Assembly (NCBI GenBank): GCA_032718565.1
Contig: JAVGVS010000445.1
Coordinates: 186,001 to 250,000 of the forward strand
Origin: Distichodus sexfasciatus
Taxonomy: Eukaryota > Chordata > Actinopteri > Characiformes > Distichodontidae
Direction of reading: 5' to 3'
Length of the DNA stretch: 64,000 bases
Below the pieces are notes generated by a model. The model did no database searches, was not told the DNA's origin, and saw only the letters and a program-made list of their open reading frames with translations. The position numbers and the translations under genes are program-made. Numbering within the stretch: position 1 is the first letter of the stretch; every line of letters begins with the position of its first letter. Of the stretch, positions 1-11,635 are shown piece after piece.

Positions 1-234
1 GATTGGTTACACGTTACCCAAGGGTCACGACTAATTGGCGGTTAGTTGCGTTAACGGTTACAACGTCACTGGCATACACAGTCTGGAAGGGTCTGATTGA
101 CGATTATATTCAGGGTTCAGCCAGCGGTCCGCTGCCCCTTGGTGGTCCACGGCAGCAATGCAGTTGGTCCATAGCATGCAATCCAGTTTCAGTAAATTTT
201 ATTTATTTTTTTAAACATCTTCTTATGAATAATG
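1..234. other. Non-repetitive DNA, nothing recognised
   Basis: Mixed-composition sequence at the left edge. A short open frame begins before position 3, but it has no recognisable domain and no splice-site context. I see no repeat partner for it elsewhere in the window. Confidence 0.3.
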
Positions 235-480
235 GACCAGTTGAAAACCCCTGGATTATATCATAATGATATGATCCAGGCTGTGGCATAAAAGTTCTAG
301 TTAAAAAGAACATCCCGGTAGTAACTGTGGCAGTCCAATCTAGGTGCAATGTGAAGTAATGTAGGAAAATTTATGGGATGCATTGTGATACATCGAGATA
401 TCGTATCGAATCGAATCGTTGCCCTGATAATCGTAACTGAATTGAATCGTGAGACCAGTGAAGGTTCACACCACTACTGT
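235..480 (+). repeat. DNA-transposon-like fragment (copy 1 of the ATCGAATCG family)
   Basis: Shares two blocks with 55258-55500: one around TTCTAGTTAAAA and CATCCCGGT, the other around AATCGAATCGT and GATAATCG. Shorter copies of the second block are at 43438-43540 (plus) and 60128-60245 (minus). Degenerate 'ATCG' tracts of this kind are common at the ends of fish hAT elements, but no complete ends or target duplication are visible, so the superfamily is inferred. Confidence 0.6.
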
Positions 481-1540
481 TTATTGGCAAGTCAGACATT
501 GGTAGAATTGGTTGCTGATAATCAGCCACGTTGATAATCAGTTGACGCCTGGTTTTTAGTGCTTATAAACTCTTATTCATTACTAGCCAAATAAATGATT
601 TTAACAGCCTACTTCAAGAAGCGCCAAAGTTGGAATCTGAACAGAAAAATGAACATACGGTCTGACCCCTAGTTTCTAAACCATGTCATTAATTTTGCTT
701 TACTGTCCAATTATCAGTCATTTTGAGCTGTATTGTAACAAATTCTCAACACAAACCATGTTTCTCCTTAATTACCTTCTTTTCAACAAGTAAATACAAA
801 TTGTTCTTGTTTTATTGCTGTGTTATAGTATCTCGCATTGCCAGAAGATACACGAGCACTTTAGAGCAACACTAGTGTTTTATTTGTCCTTATTTACTCC
901 TCTTAATAATTAATAAGCCATTTTCCCCCCTCTGCAGTTCCTGCAATTCAACTTTGAGAAAGACAAACTTGTTTCCAGTCAGTCGATACTCCGCCAGACT
1001 CAGGTCGCTAATGTTCCCCGATATTCCGCCCTGATATTTTAAAGCTGATGCTGTTCTGTGTTTTTGTTGTTCTTGTTCTTGTTCGGATCATTTATTATTT
1101 ACAGGATTTGGCTGTTAATGTTCCTTTCTGCTGTTTTTCCACATTTACACAACACAAACAAATTAAAACTAACTTTCAGATGATTTTTTGCTTGCTTTGT
1201 AAAATCTCTGTCAGTAATAAAATCTCTTCTTGTAGTAACTTTAGAAATCCTGTCTTTTGTGGTGAGTAAAAGGGATTATAGGAGTAAATATATTATTAAA
1301 AGAATGCAGTTCTTATATGTATGTGGAACGGGATTGTGTAAATTGCATTATGAGATTAGAATAAGCTGGCAGCAGGCTGTAGTTATTGTTTTAAACCTAC
1401 TTTTGTGAGCTATTTTTGTGTCCATTTCAGACTGTTCTTTGTATTTTGATTTATGTATCAATGATGGAAAGAGTTCAGAATCGGACAGATATTGACATGA
1501 ACTTCAGAAAGCACAACATCGGCTAAAAATACTGGAGTAA
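481..1540. other. AT-rich DNA, no gene seen
   Basis: No sustained reading frame and no strong repeat. Around 505-555 the motif TGATAATCAG occurs twice in a GATAATC-rich stretch like the hAT fragments nearby, so this part may be a decayed transposon end. The rest appears unique. Confidence 0.35.
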
Positions 1541-1830
1541 CTAGGGATCAACCGATTGTCAGCCTGGCTGATCATTAGAACCTGTATTTAGCATGTTTAT
1601 GATTATTGATAGTAGTATTTTTGATGTTACATTATTTATTTCTAAATATTTTTCAAAATACTATGTGTACAGCACTTGTGCCAGGCATGTCCAAACTCTA
1701 AGGTGGGATTTTATACGATCCGCACCTTCTGTCTTAAAATATATGGTGTTATTTTGTACCAAAATTCTAAGCGTGCAGCGGAATGCTCATGAGCAACATC
1801 TCTTGTCTTTACACGCTTGAGTTTGCCTTC
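1541..1830 (+). repeat. hAT-like repeat fragment
   Basis: Begins GGGATCAACCGATTGTCAGC, a pattern typical of fish hAT ends. The part from about 1675 to 1830 aligns by eye with 43246-43390: both carry a GTGCCA or GTACCA AAATT block and both end with TTTGCCTTCCTCATTT or CTCTGCCTTCCTCATTT. No target duplication found. Confidence 0.55.
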
Positions 1831-3340
1831 CTCATTTCACCACATTCACATACCACATTACAATCAGACGTCCCAATATTATATTTAATTAACATGTCTT
1901 TTCCTCCAAAATGCGTTTAAAGGCTTTTTCTCTAATTCTCTAATTAAGGAAATGGAATTTACAATGAATGGGCTGTTTGTTGTTATTGTAAAGTGTTGCT
2001 AACTGCAGTCTAGACTAGTCTAATTGTATATGTTAAGGTTCCCTAAATCCTTTAATTGTACAGAGATTACGCCTCTAACATCTGATTATTTCAACATCTT
2101 GCCTTTTTAGTGCGTCCCAAATCATCTGTATTTGGTGCTTAGAGTTGAACACGTAAAGACATTCGGTCTTGCTCACAAAAGTTCCATAAAATTTTGTACT
2201 GAATGTGTTACAGGGAAATCTTGACATGTTTTTGTGTTTGACGACAGCTGATTAAAAGGTAAAAAAGCAAATAAATATTGTATTTCTATATAATTTTATA
2301 ATTCTAATATAACATTAAACATTTTTTTTTCTAAATTACAGATGTGTTTAGTGGCATCGACATGGGCAGATATAAGCTAGAAAAACACCAGACTTCTGTC
2401 TATAATAAGAAACAAGAAAATCTCTGTGTGAGTGCAGCATAAGTGCTCTGAAAAGGGCTTATAAACAAAATTGTTCTTATTCTCCTTTTTCCACAAAGTT
2501 AAAATTATGATATTTAGTGTCATAATCAAAGACAAGCTTCTTGTTCTGTAAGAAAGCAAAATAACAACTAAAGTCCAACAGACAAAGCGTTTCAACCTTC
2601 ACAAGCTTGAGCAGGATAAATTAAGAGGGATTAAAGTAAGACTCTAAACTACAAGTAAAACCTGGAAAATTCCCTTTTAAAACTCGGCCCATTTTTATTT
2701 AAATCCACAAGCCGCCATGTTTAGGGGCAGAGCTCAGATCGGAGGTGCAGAGCTGCTATTTGGAAGGGCCAGAAGCCTATAATTGAAATATTTTCAGAGG
2801 ATTTCAGCAATTACATAAATCAATGTGGCTGGATTATTGAAAATTCTCCACTTCTGGATAATGAATCCCAGTTGAGGAGGTTAAAAGAGAAAAACTGAGC
2901 CTCAGCAATATCATGATTAAAGTTTAAAGTTTACGTGTAAAAAATCTGAATAGTAAAAGGGTGAACTATAGGGTGAGATGTGAAATAGTGGGAATAAAAC
3001 CCTCTTTGCTGCAGAAGTAGACGTGTGAGTTCGGTGCAGTTTTTTAAGCCTCTATTTAAGGCGAATATCAATAAGGCTGAATGTAAATGTGCTCTGACCC
3101 ATGAGTCACCGATCTCCAGGCATGTAGGGCGCTGCCCGTGCGCCCTTCCTGCATCTCTCGTACCTCATTTACTCATAGTTCTTGAATATTATTTTAAAAT
3201 ATTGACACACTGCATTGGAGCTGAGTTTTGTTTCATTTTTATTGCGTTAACACTGGTCACAAGCAAAGCTGAATCATGGAAATGTTAAATTAGGTTTTTA
3301 ACATGAAATAAAATTATGAATTTTGAAAATTTTCATATAC
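1831..3340. other. Mostly unique DNA; conserved-element-like block at 2690-2890
   Basis: No gene seen. Positions 2690-2890 are non-repetitive, balanced in composition and rich in homeodomain-type AATTA/ATTA words, unlike the AT-rich flanks. That is the texture of vertebrate conserved non-coding elements. This is only a composition argument. Confidence 0.25.
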
Positions 3341-3377
3341 AGTATACACACACACACACACACACACTATATGTGTG

Positions 3378-3447
<70 letters not shown>
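3341..3447. repeat. (CA)n then (TA)n compound microsatellite
   Basis: A run of about a dozen CA units passes through TATATGTGTG into an almost perfect TA tract reaching about 3447. The TA part is self-complementary and prone to replication slippage and cruciform formation. Confidence 0.95.
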
Positions 3448-3450
<3 letters not shown>

Positions 3451-4655
3451 AAAAAATATATAGATAAACAAAAATGATAAATTCTTAATAAATATTTCTT
3501 ACAGGAAAAAGCAAGAAATTTTCAACTGTAAAAGTGTAGAACCTCATGCTGCTTTCGCACTTATTGTGCATATTAGCTGCAATAAAATATACAAATGAAA
3601 TAGAATATTTGTTGATAAACAAATCTAACATTAAAATATATTACAAAATACAAACTTTGTGTTTTTAAAAATAATGGAATCAGAAAATTATTTACATATA
3701 TAGTGAAAATGGGATAAGCATGATGCCTAATGTATTAGGCTATTTATTTTATTTAAAATTAAATAGTTTCTCATTATATTATTGTGTATTATTATTATTA
3801 AGTAATTAATTAAAATAAAGCATCACAAGAAACTCAATTTTAAAAAATCTATATTAAAAAAATACTTTAAAAATAAGAAATCTTCAACACACAAGCACAT
3901 TAGTAAAGTTGAAAATGCTAAGTGTAAAATCTCACGCTGCTCACACTCATTATTTCTAATTTTATAATAATCAAGCTAAAACACAATGAGCTAGACAATA
4001 TTATGAGCTGGTTTAGTTGAGTAAAAAAGAGCTTTTTAGATTTTGAGGTGCTGTGGGCAATCTGACATGCAGGAGCAGATTGTAATTAAATAATAAAATG
4101 TAAATTCTTATTTAAATCAACGTGATTAAGGTCTGACCGGGCAAGTCTTTCAGCTTCAGCAACACTGCAGGAGAAATAAGAATGAAGACTTAATTCATAT
4201 TATAATAATACCATGAAGTTTTAGTGAATAAAATAATAGACGGATGTGAGGTGGTAGAGATCAGCACTGCAGTCAGCACTGTTCTACTTGCTTTACTGTT
4301 TTTAAATACTGTAGAATTGTATATAAAATTACACATTTTTTTAGCAACAATGTTAACAAATGTTATAACAGCAGTAGATGTATGTGTATCACATATGCTG
4401 AAATTTATGGAGTTTTTTTGCAGCTTTTTTGCTTTTCTTTTAAGTTCACACCTAATAAAAAATATTTGTTTGCCTAATTTTTGTTTTTCTCATAATTTCG
4501 AACTAACCAAATAAATAAATTTGTAACACAAAACACTAATAAATAAATAAATTGATGTCATAAGTTATTTTTAAAATTCAAACCCAGATAACAGTCTTTT
4601 CTAATAGCTTGGTCCCTTTTGGTCTTTCAAACGAACTCCAAGAGATTAATCAGCT
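3448..4655. other. AT-rich DNA, nothing recognised
   Basis: Very AT-rich with short A and T runs. The frame at 4224-4514 is hydrophobic only because the base composition favours Phe, Leu and Ile codons. I see no domain, promoter or splice structure. Confidence 0.35.
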
Positions 4656-4868
4656 GGCAGTTGGTAGTGTAACGATTAGGGAGTTGGCCCCATGATCAGA
4701 AGGTTGAAGTCCCAGACAGGTAAAGGTACTTCTGGGTTACTCAAGAGCAGATACCATCCCAAGTACTGCCCCCGGGGTGCTGCCAAATAAGCTACTCCTT
4801 CACGGATGGGTCAAATGCTGAGCTCACATTTGGTTGTTGTGCTGCGTTTACAATGACAAACAAATATA
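4656..4868 (+). mobile_element. SINE-A, near full length
   Basis: tRNA-derived retroposon. The head GGCAGTTGGTAGTGTAACGA has A-box character, followed by a decayed B-box region (GTTGAAGTCCCAGAC). Then comes the shared body: GGTAAAGGTAC, the TACTCAAGAGCA region, TTCACGGATGGGTCAAATGC, and a tail resembling GTTCACAATGACAAA. The same order occurs in more than ten places in this window on both strands. It is non-autonomous and would depend on a LINE reverse transcriptase. Confidence 0.85.
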
Positions 4869-4889
4869 CTTAAATCTACTTAAAAAGTG

Positions 4890-5340
4890 TTGAGAGTAGC
4901 ATGTTACAAAAGTAATGCAGTTACAGTAATGTATTACTTTTTTTTTTTTGCTGTAATACAGCAATAAACGAATAATTTTTCAGTAATATCACACTCCTTA
5001 CATATTTCAGTAGCAGGCGTTACAACACACTTTTAACCAAAAATTTTGTGTTTTTGTTTTTATAAAAAAATCACCAACACCGCGAGAGCTTTGGCAAAAA
5101 AATAAAAATAGTGAGAAGAAAAGAGTTATTTCCTACAGAGTGTATGTCTACGCTACATCACATCGCCCTCCACTGGATGTAGAATAACCCTTGAAAGTAA
5201 AACTACAATTCAAGCATTTTACAGTAGTAGAAAGTAACTCAAGAGTAAACAATGCAGGAGTGCATTTGCAACATTACAATTCAGAAGACAGTAATATTGC
5301 GCAAGGCCGTTACTTTGAAATAACACTAACCAGTCGTCCA
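4890..5340. repeat. Degenerate hAT-like fragment rich in TTAC/GTAA
   Basis: Contains repeated GTTACA, GTAATGTATTAC and GCCGTTACTTTG words in opposing orientations. These are characteristic of the AGTAACG-type hAT elements common in fish; a better preserved one is at 30358-31195. The ends are not definable here. Confidence 0.45.
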
Positions 5341-6174
5341 TAGTCTCCTAGAGTTTGGAAGTAACTTGACCAAAACTGTAACAGTAATATAATAATAAAA
5401 TAATATAAAATGTATTATTTGGTGTTGTCAGGTGGATTTTACGTGTGCATTCGCGTGCCTATTTACACTCCTCCATCACACACTCGGCTTAACAGACCAG
5501 ATATTACTCTACAGTCAGATTTTCCACTTTTCAGCTTTGCCACTTGCCTCTACCTGCTCACAGTGTTAATTGCTTTCTACTCAAGGAGCACATGATTCAA
5601 ATTTAGATTCTCATCACCGCAATTAAGGGGAAATCGCACGTCTTCTGCACTTTTCCTCTTCCAGGCTCGTTTACATTTCCACCAGTAAATAAATAATCCA
5701 TTTCTCCTACAGCTTTTGTATTAGTGCCTGAGGTTTTGTACTGGAATTTCTCGCTATTGTTTAGACATTTTTTTTATGCCACACATGTACAAAAAGCTTT
5801 AGCCCAAAATATGTTTATTCTAACAGTATTGTAAACGATAGAGTCTGGCTCTTTGCAAGCTGAATGTAAATCAGAAGTATAATGTATTTCAGATTACCAT
5901 GCTTCAGACATGGCTTATTATGAAAAAATTATGATAATTTAATGTAAGATTAAATGTGCATTAATGTATTGTATTAAATGTGCTCACTGACAAAGAGGAA
6001 AAAAGAATAAAATAAAATAGTTATATAATATATAATATTTGTATAATATATATCATATGATTGAATCTATATATTTGAAATTTAAAGTTGTTAATACAGA
6101 GGCATTAAAAAATAAATTATTTAATATATGAATTATTAATTATGTTGTTACAATATTAATTAAAATAACTAATA

Positions 6175-6175
<1 letters not shown>
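5341..6175. other. AT-rich DNA, nothing recognised
   Basis: No gene or repeat partner identified. Composition becomes extremely AT-rich from about 5930. Confidence 0.35.

Positions 6176-6222
<47 letters not shown>
6176..6222. repeat. (TAA)n microsatellite
   Basis: About fifteen near-perfect AAT/TAA units within AT-rich DNA. Confidence 0.95.
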
Positions 6223-6224
<2 letters not shown>

Positions 6225-6840
6225 ATTTACATTTTACATTTGTGACATTTTTTGTTTTGTTTTTTTAACCACCACCACCCACCACCCCTCTTAGAGACAA
6301 CTTTATTTTTTAATTACAAGTTTCATTGAAACAATCCCAAACGACGCAACAATAGAATATATTGACAGACAAATGGACAAATTGACGAACAAACAAGACA
6401 AAGACAGGACTATATATGAAGGCTAATACAAAACAAAACTGATAGGACAGAAACACAACGCAATCCTGATAGCATGTATATTTTGTAATCAATTTACAAT
6501 ATTGTTATATTTTCATATCACAATAACACAAAATGTGACATATCAATTATAATAACTAAAAACAATATTTTAACATAGTTATAATGTGATATTATTGTTA
6601 ATTAATAATTGAATATATAAATAGAAAATATATTTATATTAGTTGTATGTATGAATAATTAAATAAGTGTAATTGCCTAGAAAAATTAGATTTTTTAAAA
6701 ATTATTTTTACTGATGTGTGTTTTTTTTTGTGTATATGTAATATAATAATATATCATTTGTACATGTATCAGCAGAGCGCTCACAGAGTTTAATATTATA
6801 TTTCACTAAGTGGACGTTCTTGCTAAATTATTAACCGGGC
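6223..6840. other. AT-rich DNA, nothing recognised
   Basis: A pyrimidine/ACC-rich island at 6268-6292 is followed by AT-rich DNA. A 60-codon minus-strand frame at 6310-6492 has no recognisable features. Confidence 0.3.
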
Positions 6841-7200
6841 GTGTTAGCCACACGTTGGCTCCTGCGTGGTGCTAGCTGGAGAGGTCTCTTCTGCCACGTA
6901 AGCAGCACCGACTTCCACTCAATTAATATGCAAACATCTGTCTGTGTGTTTGATGTTGGAGAAGAAGCCTCTCATCTGGCATTTAAGCATCTGTCAGCGC
7001 AAAGCTCAGCTCTCAGCTCGCACTGCATGGCGTTTAGCCGCGCTTGACCTCCACTACTGGCTTAATCGCGAGTGTTACTCAATGGCGAGCTCGTCAAATG
7101 TGTTATTTCAGCTCTGCAATTTGCTGGAATTCGCACCAAACCCTCTAAAAAACGTCCTTTTTGATTGTTTTCAAGCTTGTTTTTCATTCGATTCCTGACT
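6841..7200. other. Non-repetitive, possible regulatory DNA
   Basis: Composition shifts to balanced and CpG-containing. It includes AATTAATATGCAAAC (an octamer-like ATGCAAA word within an ATTA context) at about 6920-6935. No repeat partner. Overlapping 68- and 84-codon frames are not supported as genes. Confidence 0.25.
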
Positions 7201-7261
7201 CTTAAACAAAACTCCGAATTTTCAAAACCTGATTTTGAGAACTGTTTTGTAAATGTGAGGC

Positions 7262-7437
7262 AAAAATGCAAAAGAAAAAAAAAATGGAGAAAAATGTGAA
7301 AAACAAAGGAGAGATCATGAGAAAGGAAAAAGAGAGAGAATAAAATGAGAAAAGGTTGTGAGAGAAAAAAAATGTGAGGAAAAAAATAAGAGAAAAAAAT
7401 GTGATAAAAAATGAGAAGAAAAAAGAGGAGGAAATGT
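7262..7437 (+). repeat. Purine-rich low-complexity tract
   Basis: Almost wholly A and G on the plus strand, with recurring GAGAAAAAAATGTGA-like units, so it is partly a short tandem repeat. It creates the Phe/Ser-rich 81-codon frame on the minus strand, which is not a gene. Confidence 0.85.
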
Positions 7438-7442
7438 TTTTA

Positions 7443-7570
7443 TTCAATCATTCATTATCCGAACCACTTCATCCCAACTAGGGTCACAGGGGAACCGGAG
7501 CCTATCCCGAGAACTTACGGGTGCAAGGCGGGGACCAGCCCTGGGCAGGTGCCAACACACAGCAGGGTAG
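7443..7570 (-). mobile_element. SINE-B, 3' fragment
   Basis: Reverse complement of the SINE-B tail seen complete at 61195-61568: ATCATTCATTATCCGAACC, then GGGTGCAAGGCGGGGACCA and GCCAACACACAGCAGGG. The tRNA head is absent, the usual result of 5' truncation during target-primed insertion. Confidence 0.8.
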
Positions 7571-7779
7571 AAAAATAATAGTGAACAATAATTAGCAACA
7601 TCAAAATTCATGATAAATTTATGATTTATTGGCCACTCAAAGATAATAAATGTCGAAAAATGTTGTGAGAGTAAAAATGTTGTATAACTCATATGTTGTA
7701 TATGACTAAAAGGGAATATGATTAAAAGGGAAAGGGAACAATTCTTCCTTAAAATGAGCATGTTATAAATTGTGATGTT
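7571..7779. other. AT-rich spacer
   Basis: Short AT-rich interval with no recognised feature before the AAAGCTACAGCA minisatellite. Confidence 0.3.
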
Positions 7780-7945
7780 TAAAGCTACAGCATGTTAAAA
7801 ATAGTTAATTTTAAAGCTACAAATTTTCTGAAGTAATAACTTTTAAAGCCACAGCATGTAAAAGTAGTTAGTTAAAAGTAGTTTATTATAAAGCTACATC
7901 ATACGTAGTTACTTTTAAAACACGTTAAAAGTATTAAACTGACGT
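7780..7945 (+). repeat. AAAGCTACAGCA minisatellite, block 1
   Basis: Imperfect ~36-40 bp units built on TTTTAAAGCTACAGCA and AAAAGTAGTTAGTTA. The same units resume at 8465 and 9183. Confidence 0.85.
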
Positions 7946-8464
7946 TGTAATATCAGTAGACATTGAATTGTTGTTTACTAATGATCATATCGTGATGAAA
8001 CTTGTAATTTTACACCCCAACCTGAAACAAGGGCGAACATCCTACAAACCTCTGAATCTGCTCTGATCTTGCGGTCATGACAAAATATTAATTATGGTGT
8101 CGATACCCAAAAGGCCTAATTTCTCAAATCATTTACATGCTTTTAATGTCAGAAATGACAGCCAATGCTTTATTTGGATTCCTCTCTCCCCGTGTGCCTA
8201 ATGCGCCATCCTCCCAGCAGCTGGCTTTAATAAAACATCCTCATAAACTCAGCAGAGATTTCCATCTGTCGATACCAAACTTAGCCTTTTCACACGTTGT
8301 GGTGAGAAAAAAATTAAAGAAGTGCTTAATTAAAGAGATAAATGATAACCTCCAGACTTATAGAGAGCATCCAATCTCTATAAGCCATTTTCATTCCATA
8401 AATCCCCTGCCCATTTCAGGTTTTGCTAAAAGTTTAGTACGTCTGTATGTGTGCAGAGAAAATG
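7946..8464. other. Unique DNA splitting the minisatellite; conserved-element-like core 8090-8440
   Basis: Non-repetitive with many ATTA, TAAT and CAGCTGG words and no shared repeat. A 119-codon plus frame (8137-8496) runs through it, but it ends in the minisatellite and carries no recognisable domain. It is therefore more likely non-coding. Confidence 0.3.
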
Positions 8465-8649
8465 GGACAAAAACTACTTTTAAGTTAACTTTTTAAGTTA
8501 CTTTTGAAGTTACAGGATTTTAAATATAGTTACTTTTGAAGTTACAGCATTTTAAAAGTAACTAATTCCTATTGAAGCTACAGCACTTTTAAAATCATTA
8601 GTTAATTTCAAAGCTACAGCACTTTAAAGGTATTTAGTTACTTTTAAAT
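8465..8649 (+). repeat. AAAGCTACAGCA minisatellite, block 2
   Basis: Continuation of the 36-40 bp units, ending in TAAAT, which is the left target duplication of the LTR at 8650. Confidence 0.85.
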
Positions 8650-9177
8650 TGTCGCAGCTCCCTGGACTTTGGCTAGACAGTGCCCCCTGGAAGTCTGCAG
8701 AGCGGCCAGCAGATGCCGCTATTTAGTTTGTTTGATGTATTTCAGTTTTGTCTTGTGCTCCCTGTCTGTCTTGTCCCTGTCCCACCTTCCCATTGTGTCC
8801 CATTGGTTAACTGGTCTTCGTTAGTATCCCCACCTGTGTTGGTTAGTGTTTGGTTCAGCCCCTGTTTATGATTGGTTTACCCCTTTATTGTTTGATTTGG
8901 CTTGTTTAGGATTTGGTTTCTTATTGGTTTTACCCTGTTTGATCAATATTGGTCCTTGTCATGTTTCCCTATTTAGGCCCGGTTTGTCCCATTGTTTCCT
9001 ATCTGTCCCCCCTTATACTACCCCTCCCGTGTTGGCGTGCTGCTCGTTTTTGGACTCTCACGAAGGGTTTGGTTTGGTTTTGTTTGTGGGCCCTTGTGCC
9101 TTTTTATGTTCAGTTTCTTCAATAAAAGGCTTGCATCATACACCTCGAGTCTTGTCATGCCGGCACAAACCGTGACA
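8650..9177 (+). mobile_element. Solo LTR (family 2), TSD TAAAT
   Basis: Begins TGTCGCAGCTCC and ends AACCGTGACA, so it has the TG...CA ends of a long terminal repeat. TAAAT flanks it exactly (8645-8649 and 9178-9182). It carries AATAAA at 9121-9126, about 50 bp from the 3' end, consistent with an LTR polyadenylation signal. Its first ~170 bp, including GCGGCCAGCAGATGCCGC, and its last ~55 bp match the LTR at 53701-54672. No internal retroelement sequence adjoins it, so it is a recombination product. Short frames inside are not genes. Confidence 0.9.
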
Positions 9178-9182
9178 TAAAT

Positions 9183-9955
9183 ATACAATATTCTTAAAGT
9201 ATTTGGTTACTTTTAAAGCTACGGCTTCTTAAAAGTAGCTTCGCTACTGATAAACTACATTCTAAAAGTATTTAGTTAGTTTTAAAGCTACCACATTCCA
9301 AAAATAGTAAGGTACTTTTAAAGCTACGTCGCTTTAAATGTATCAAGTCACTTTTGAAGCCACAGCGTTTTAAAAATAGTTACTTTTGAAGCCTCAGTAT
9401 TTGAAGCATAATTATTTATATACTGTAGCTTCACTTCTTATAAACTACACTCTAAAAGTAGTCAGTTACTACTAGTTAGTTAGTATTGTAAAAGTAGCTA
9501 CGGCATTTTCAAAAGTTAGTCTTTTAAAGCCAGAGCATTTTAAAGGTAGATTGATTCTTTTAAAGATGCAGCATGTTAAACATATTTAGTTACTTTTGAA
9601 GCTACAGCAACTTTTGAAACAGTAGCATTTTTAAAATAGTAGCATTAAAAGTAGCATTTTAAAATAGTCTATTAAAGCTAGAACATTTTACAGGTATTTA
9701 GTTTCTTTTAAAGCTGCTGCTTTCTACATAGTAGTTCATTTTAAAGCTGCAGCATTCTAAAAGTAGCATTTTTAAAATACTACCATGAAATGTAGCGTTT
9801 TTATTTACATAGTTGGTGAATTAAAGCTAGAGCATTGTAAAGTATTTAGTTAATTTTATAGTTCCAACATTTTAAAAATAGTCTATTAAGGCTAGAGCTT
9901 TCTAAAAGTTGCTTGATACATTTAAAGCTACAGCGTTTTAGAAGTAGTTAGTTTG
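9183..9955 (+). repeat. AAAGCTACAGCA minisatellite, block 3
   Basis: The longest block: roughly 20 diverged units alternating TTTTAAAGCTACAGCATT with AAAAGTAG or ATAGT words. Directly continuous with block 2 if the LTR at 8650-9177 and one TAAAT copy are removed. Confidence 0.85.
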
Positions 9956-10243
9956 TCTGCGTGAGTGTTCTCTCTGGAGAAGAGCCACAATTAGAAAAGA
10001 GCTTTTGAAGCAAAGCTGAAACAAAGCGTGAGACGGACAAGTCGAGGGGCAGAGCTTGGCACCGTCTCCGTGGAGATGAAAAGGTGAGCAGGAGAATGAA
10101 TGCCCTCTGCGGGAATGGAGGAGGGCAGGGAGAGGAGGAGGAGGAGGAGCAGGAAGTCTGGTATTTTGATCATTCTTCTTTCCCCTTATTTATTGCCTTA
10201 TATCCACTGTCATATTTAATGTGCTATTTGTTTGGTTTGAGAT
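9956..10243. other. Unique DNA with a GA-rich patch
   Basis: A GAGGAGGAGGAGGAG patch at about 10131-10150 gives a Glu run in one frame. No gene supported. Confidence 0.3.
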
Positions 10244-10246
10244 TAA

Positions 10247-11635
10247 GGCCCTGTCCACACGGTTGTCAGAATTTGGTGTTTCTCTGGTATTGGTGGCATC
10301 AGGTAAGCACGGACTGAACGTTGACCATTTTTCTGCTTCACTGAAGTGAATCAGAGCATCCACATGGAGGTTCATGACCTGCGTTCGGTCGACTGCGCAT
10401 TTAGATGGCGTCAAATAAGCTCTGCAACGTTTTCTTGGCGTCAATTTCTGCCAAAATCCTGACGAGTGCAAAGAAAACGTTGCTATTGCATTTACATGGC
10501 GTTGGGTCGACGTTCTAGAGGACCGAATGTCAGAGTCGGACAGTAACTAAGTAAATTTATTTGAGTACTGTACTTAAGTAGAGTTTTTGAGTATCTGTAC
10601 TTCACTTGAGTAGTATTTTATTTGGAAATGTATGACTTCCACTTCACTACATTTTAAAAACAAATACTGTACTTTTTACTTCACTACATTTATATCAATG
10701 TTCTCGTTACTCGTTACTTTCAAGTCTGTGGATAAAGTAAATGTTATTCCCCCTTTTCTAAAACGTGATTGGTTGTTTGGCAGGTGATAGTCTATCAGTA
10801 ATCAGCAGGGTTACGTCTCGCCTGTAGACTGGAACTATAAAACCAAGTTCAGACAGTTCTGCCGTTTTCTGTGTTGATTAACATTGTTGCTGTTGGAAAG
10901 TCATGAAGCTGGAGGTGTAGAGCTGGGGTTTACTTAGGTTGGAATGTTAATGTTATGCTCTGAGCTGCATTTACAGCTACTGCACTGTCCTCCTGATTAA
11001 CATACACATATATGTGTCCACACACTGCCAGAGCTGGGTCAGAACACTACCATGCTGTTTTGTTTGGTGTGTAGTCTTACAATTAATTCATAAAATAAAC
11101 TAATGACTGGTTTTCTTTATCAGTTTGTGTTTCATTCTGTAACATGCTACCAGTTCCTTATTCTACAGCTTCTACAAGCTAGTCGGAGGCATTGCATATT
11201 GTAAGTGTTGTGGCAATAATGCAACAATGTAGTGAAAGAAGATTGTACTTTTAATATTTAAGTATTTTTTAAAACAAGTACTTCAGTACTTTAACTTAAG
11301 TAAAAATTTGACTGTAAGACTTTTACTTGTATTGGAGTAACATTTGACTAGTGCTATCTGTACTTTCACTTAAGTAATGAAGTTAGCTACTTTGCCCACC
11401 TATGCCGAATATGTCCCAAAGGTGTTCTGATATGGGAAATGCGGAAGAAATAGCATTTTGAAAATGTCTGAGGAGATTGATTCGGCCTGGCCCAGCTGGT
11501 GCAGGAAGTGAAGCAGAGAGCAGTGCTATGGGACGTCTCTTTAGCAGAACAAAGTGAGTGTTAGAGTGTATTTCTAAAATAAATTCTGGCAAATGCTTTT
11601 CGGTGTCTCTGTTTCTCATGCCCTGCCAGATTTCA
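10247..11635 (+). mobile_element. PIF/Harbinger-like element, interrupted and 3'-truncated
   Basis: Starts TAA|GGCCCTGTCCACACGG; the TAA fits the 3-bp TWA target of Harbinger elements. The body matches, in reverse, the copy at 47025-47656: shared blocks include TCAGAGCATCCACA, TTTCTTGGCG, TTTCTGCC(A/G)AAATCCTGACG, AATGCGGAAGAAA and GGGACGTCTCTTTAGCAGAA. The expected right terminal repeat is missing, so the right limit is where similarity fades. A hAT occupies 10531-11404. Confidence 0.7.
10531..11404 (+). mobile_element. hAT-type non-autonomous transposon, 8-bp TSD
   Basis: Imperfect long inverted ends (left CAGAGTCGGACAGTAACTAA; right, reverse-complemented, CATAGGTGGGCAAAGTAG), both leading into ACTTAAGT/AAGTACTGTACTT-rich arms. 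Flanked by CCGAATGT (10523-10530) and CCGAATAT (11405-11412), 8 bp with one mismatch. That is the hAT hallmark. At 874 bp, with no transposase frame, it must have been mobilised by another element. Confidence 0.85.

Noticed and set aside
8680..9180. 109- and 63-codon frames
   Set aside because: Inside the solo LTR at 8650-9177 with exact TAAAT flanks.
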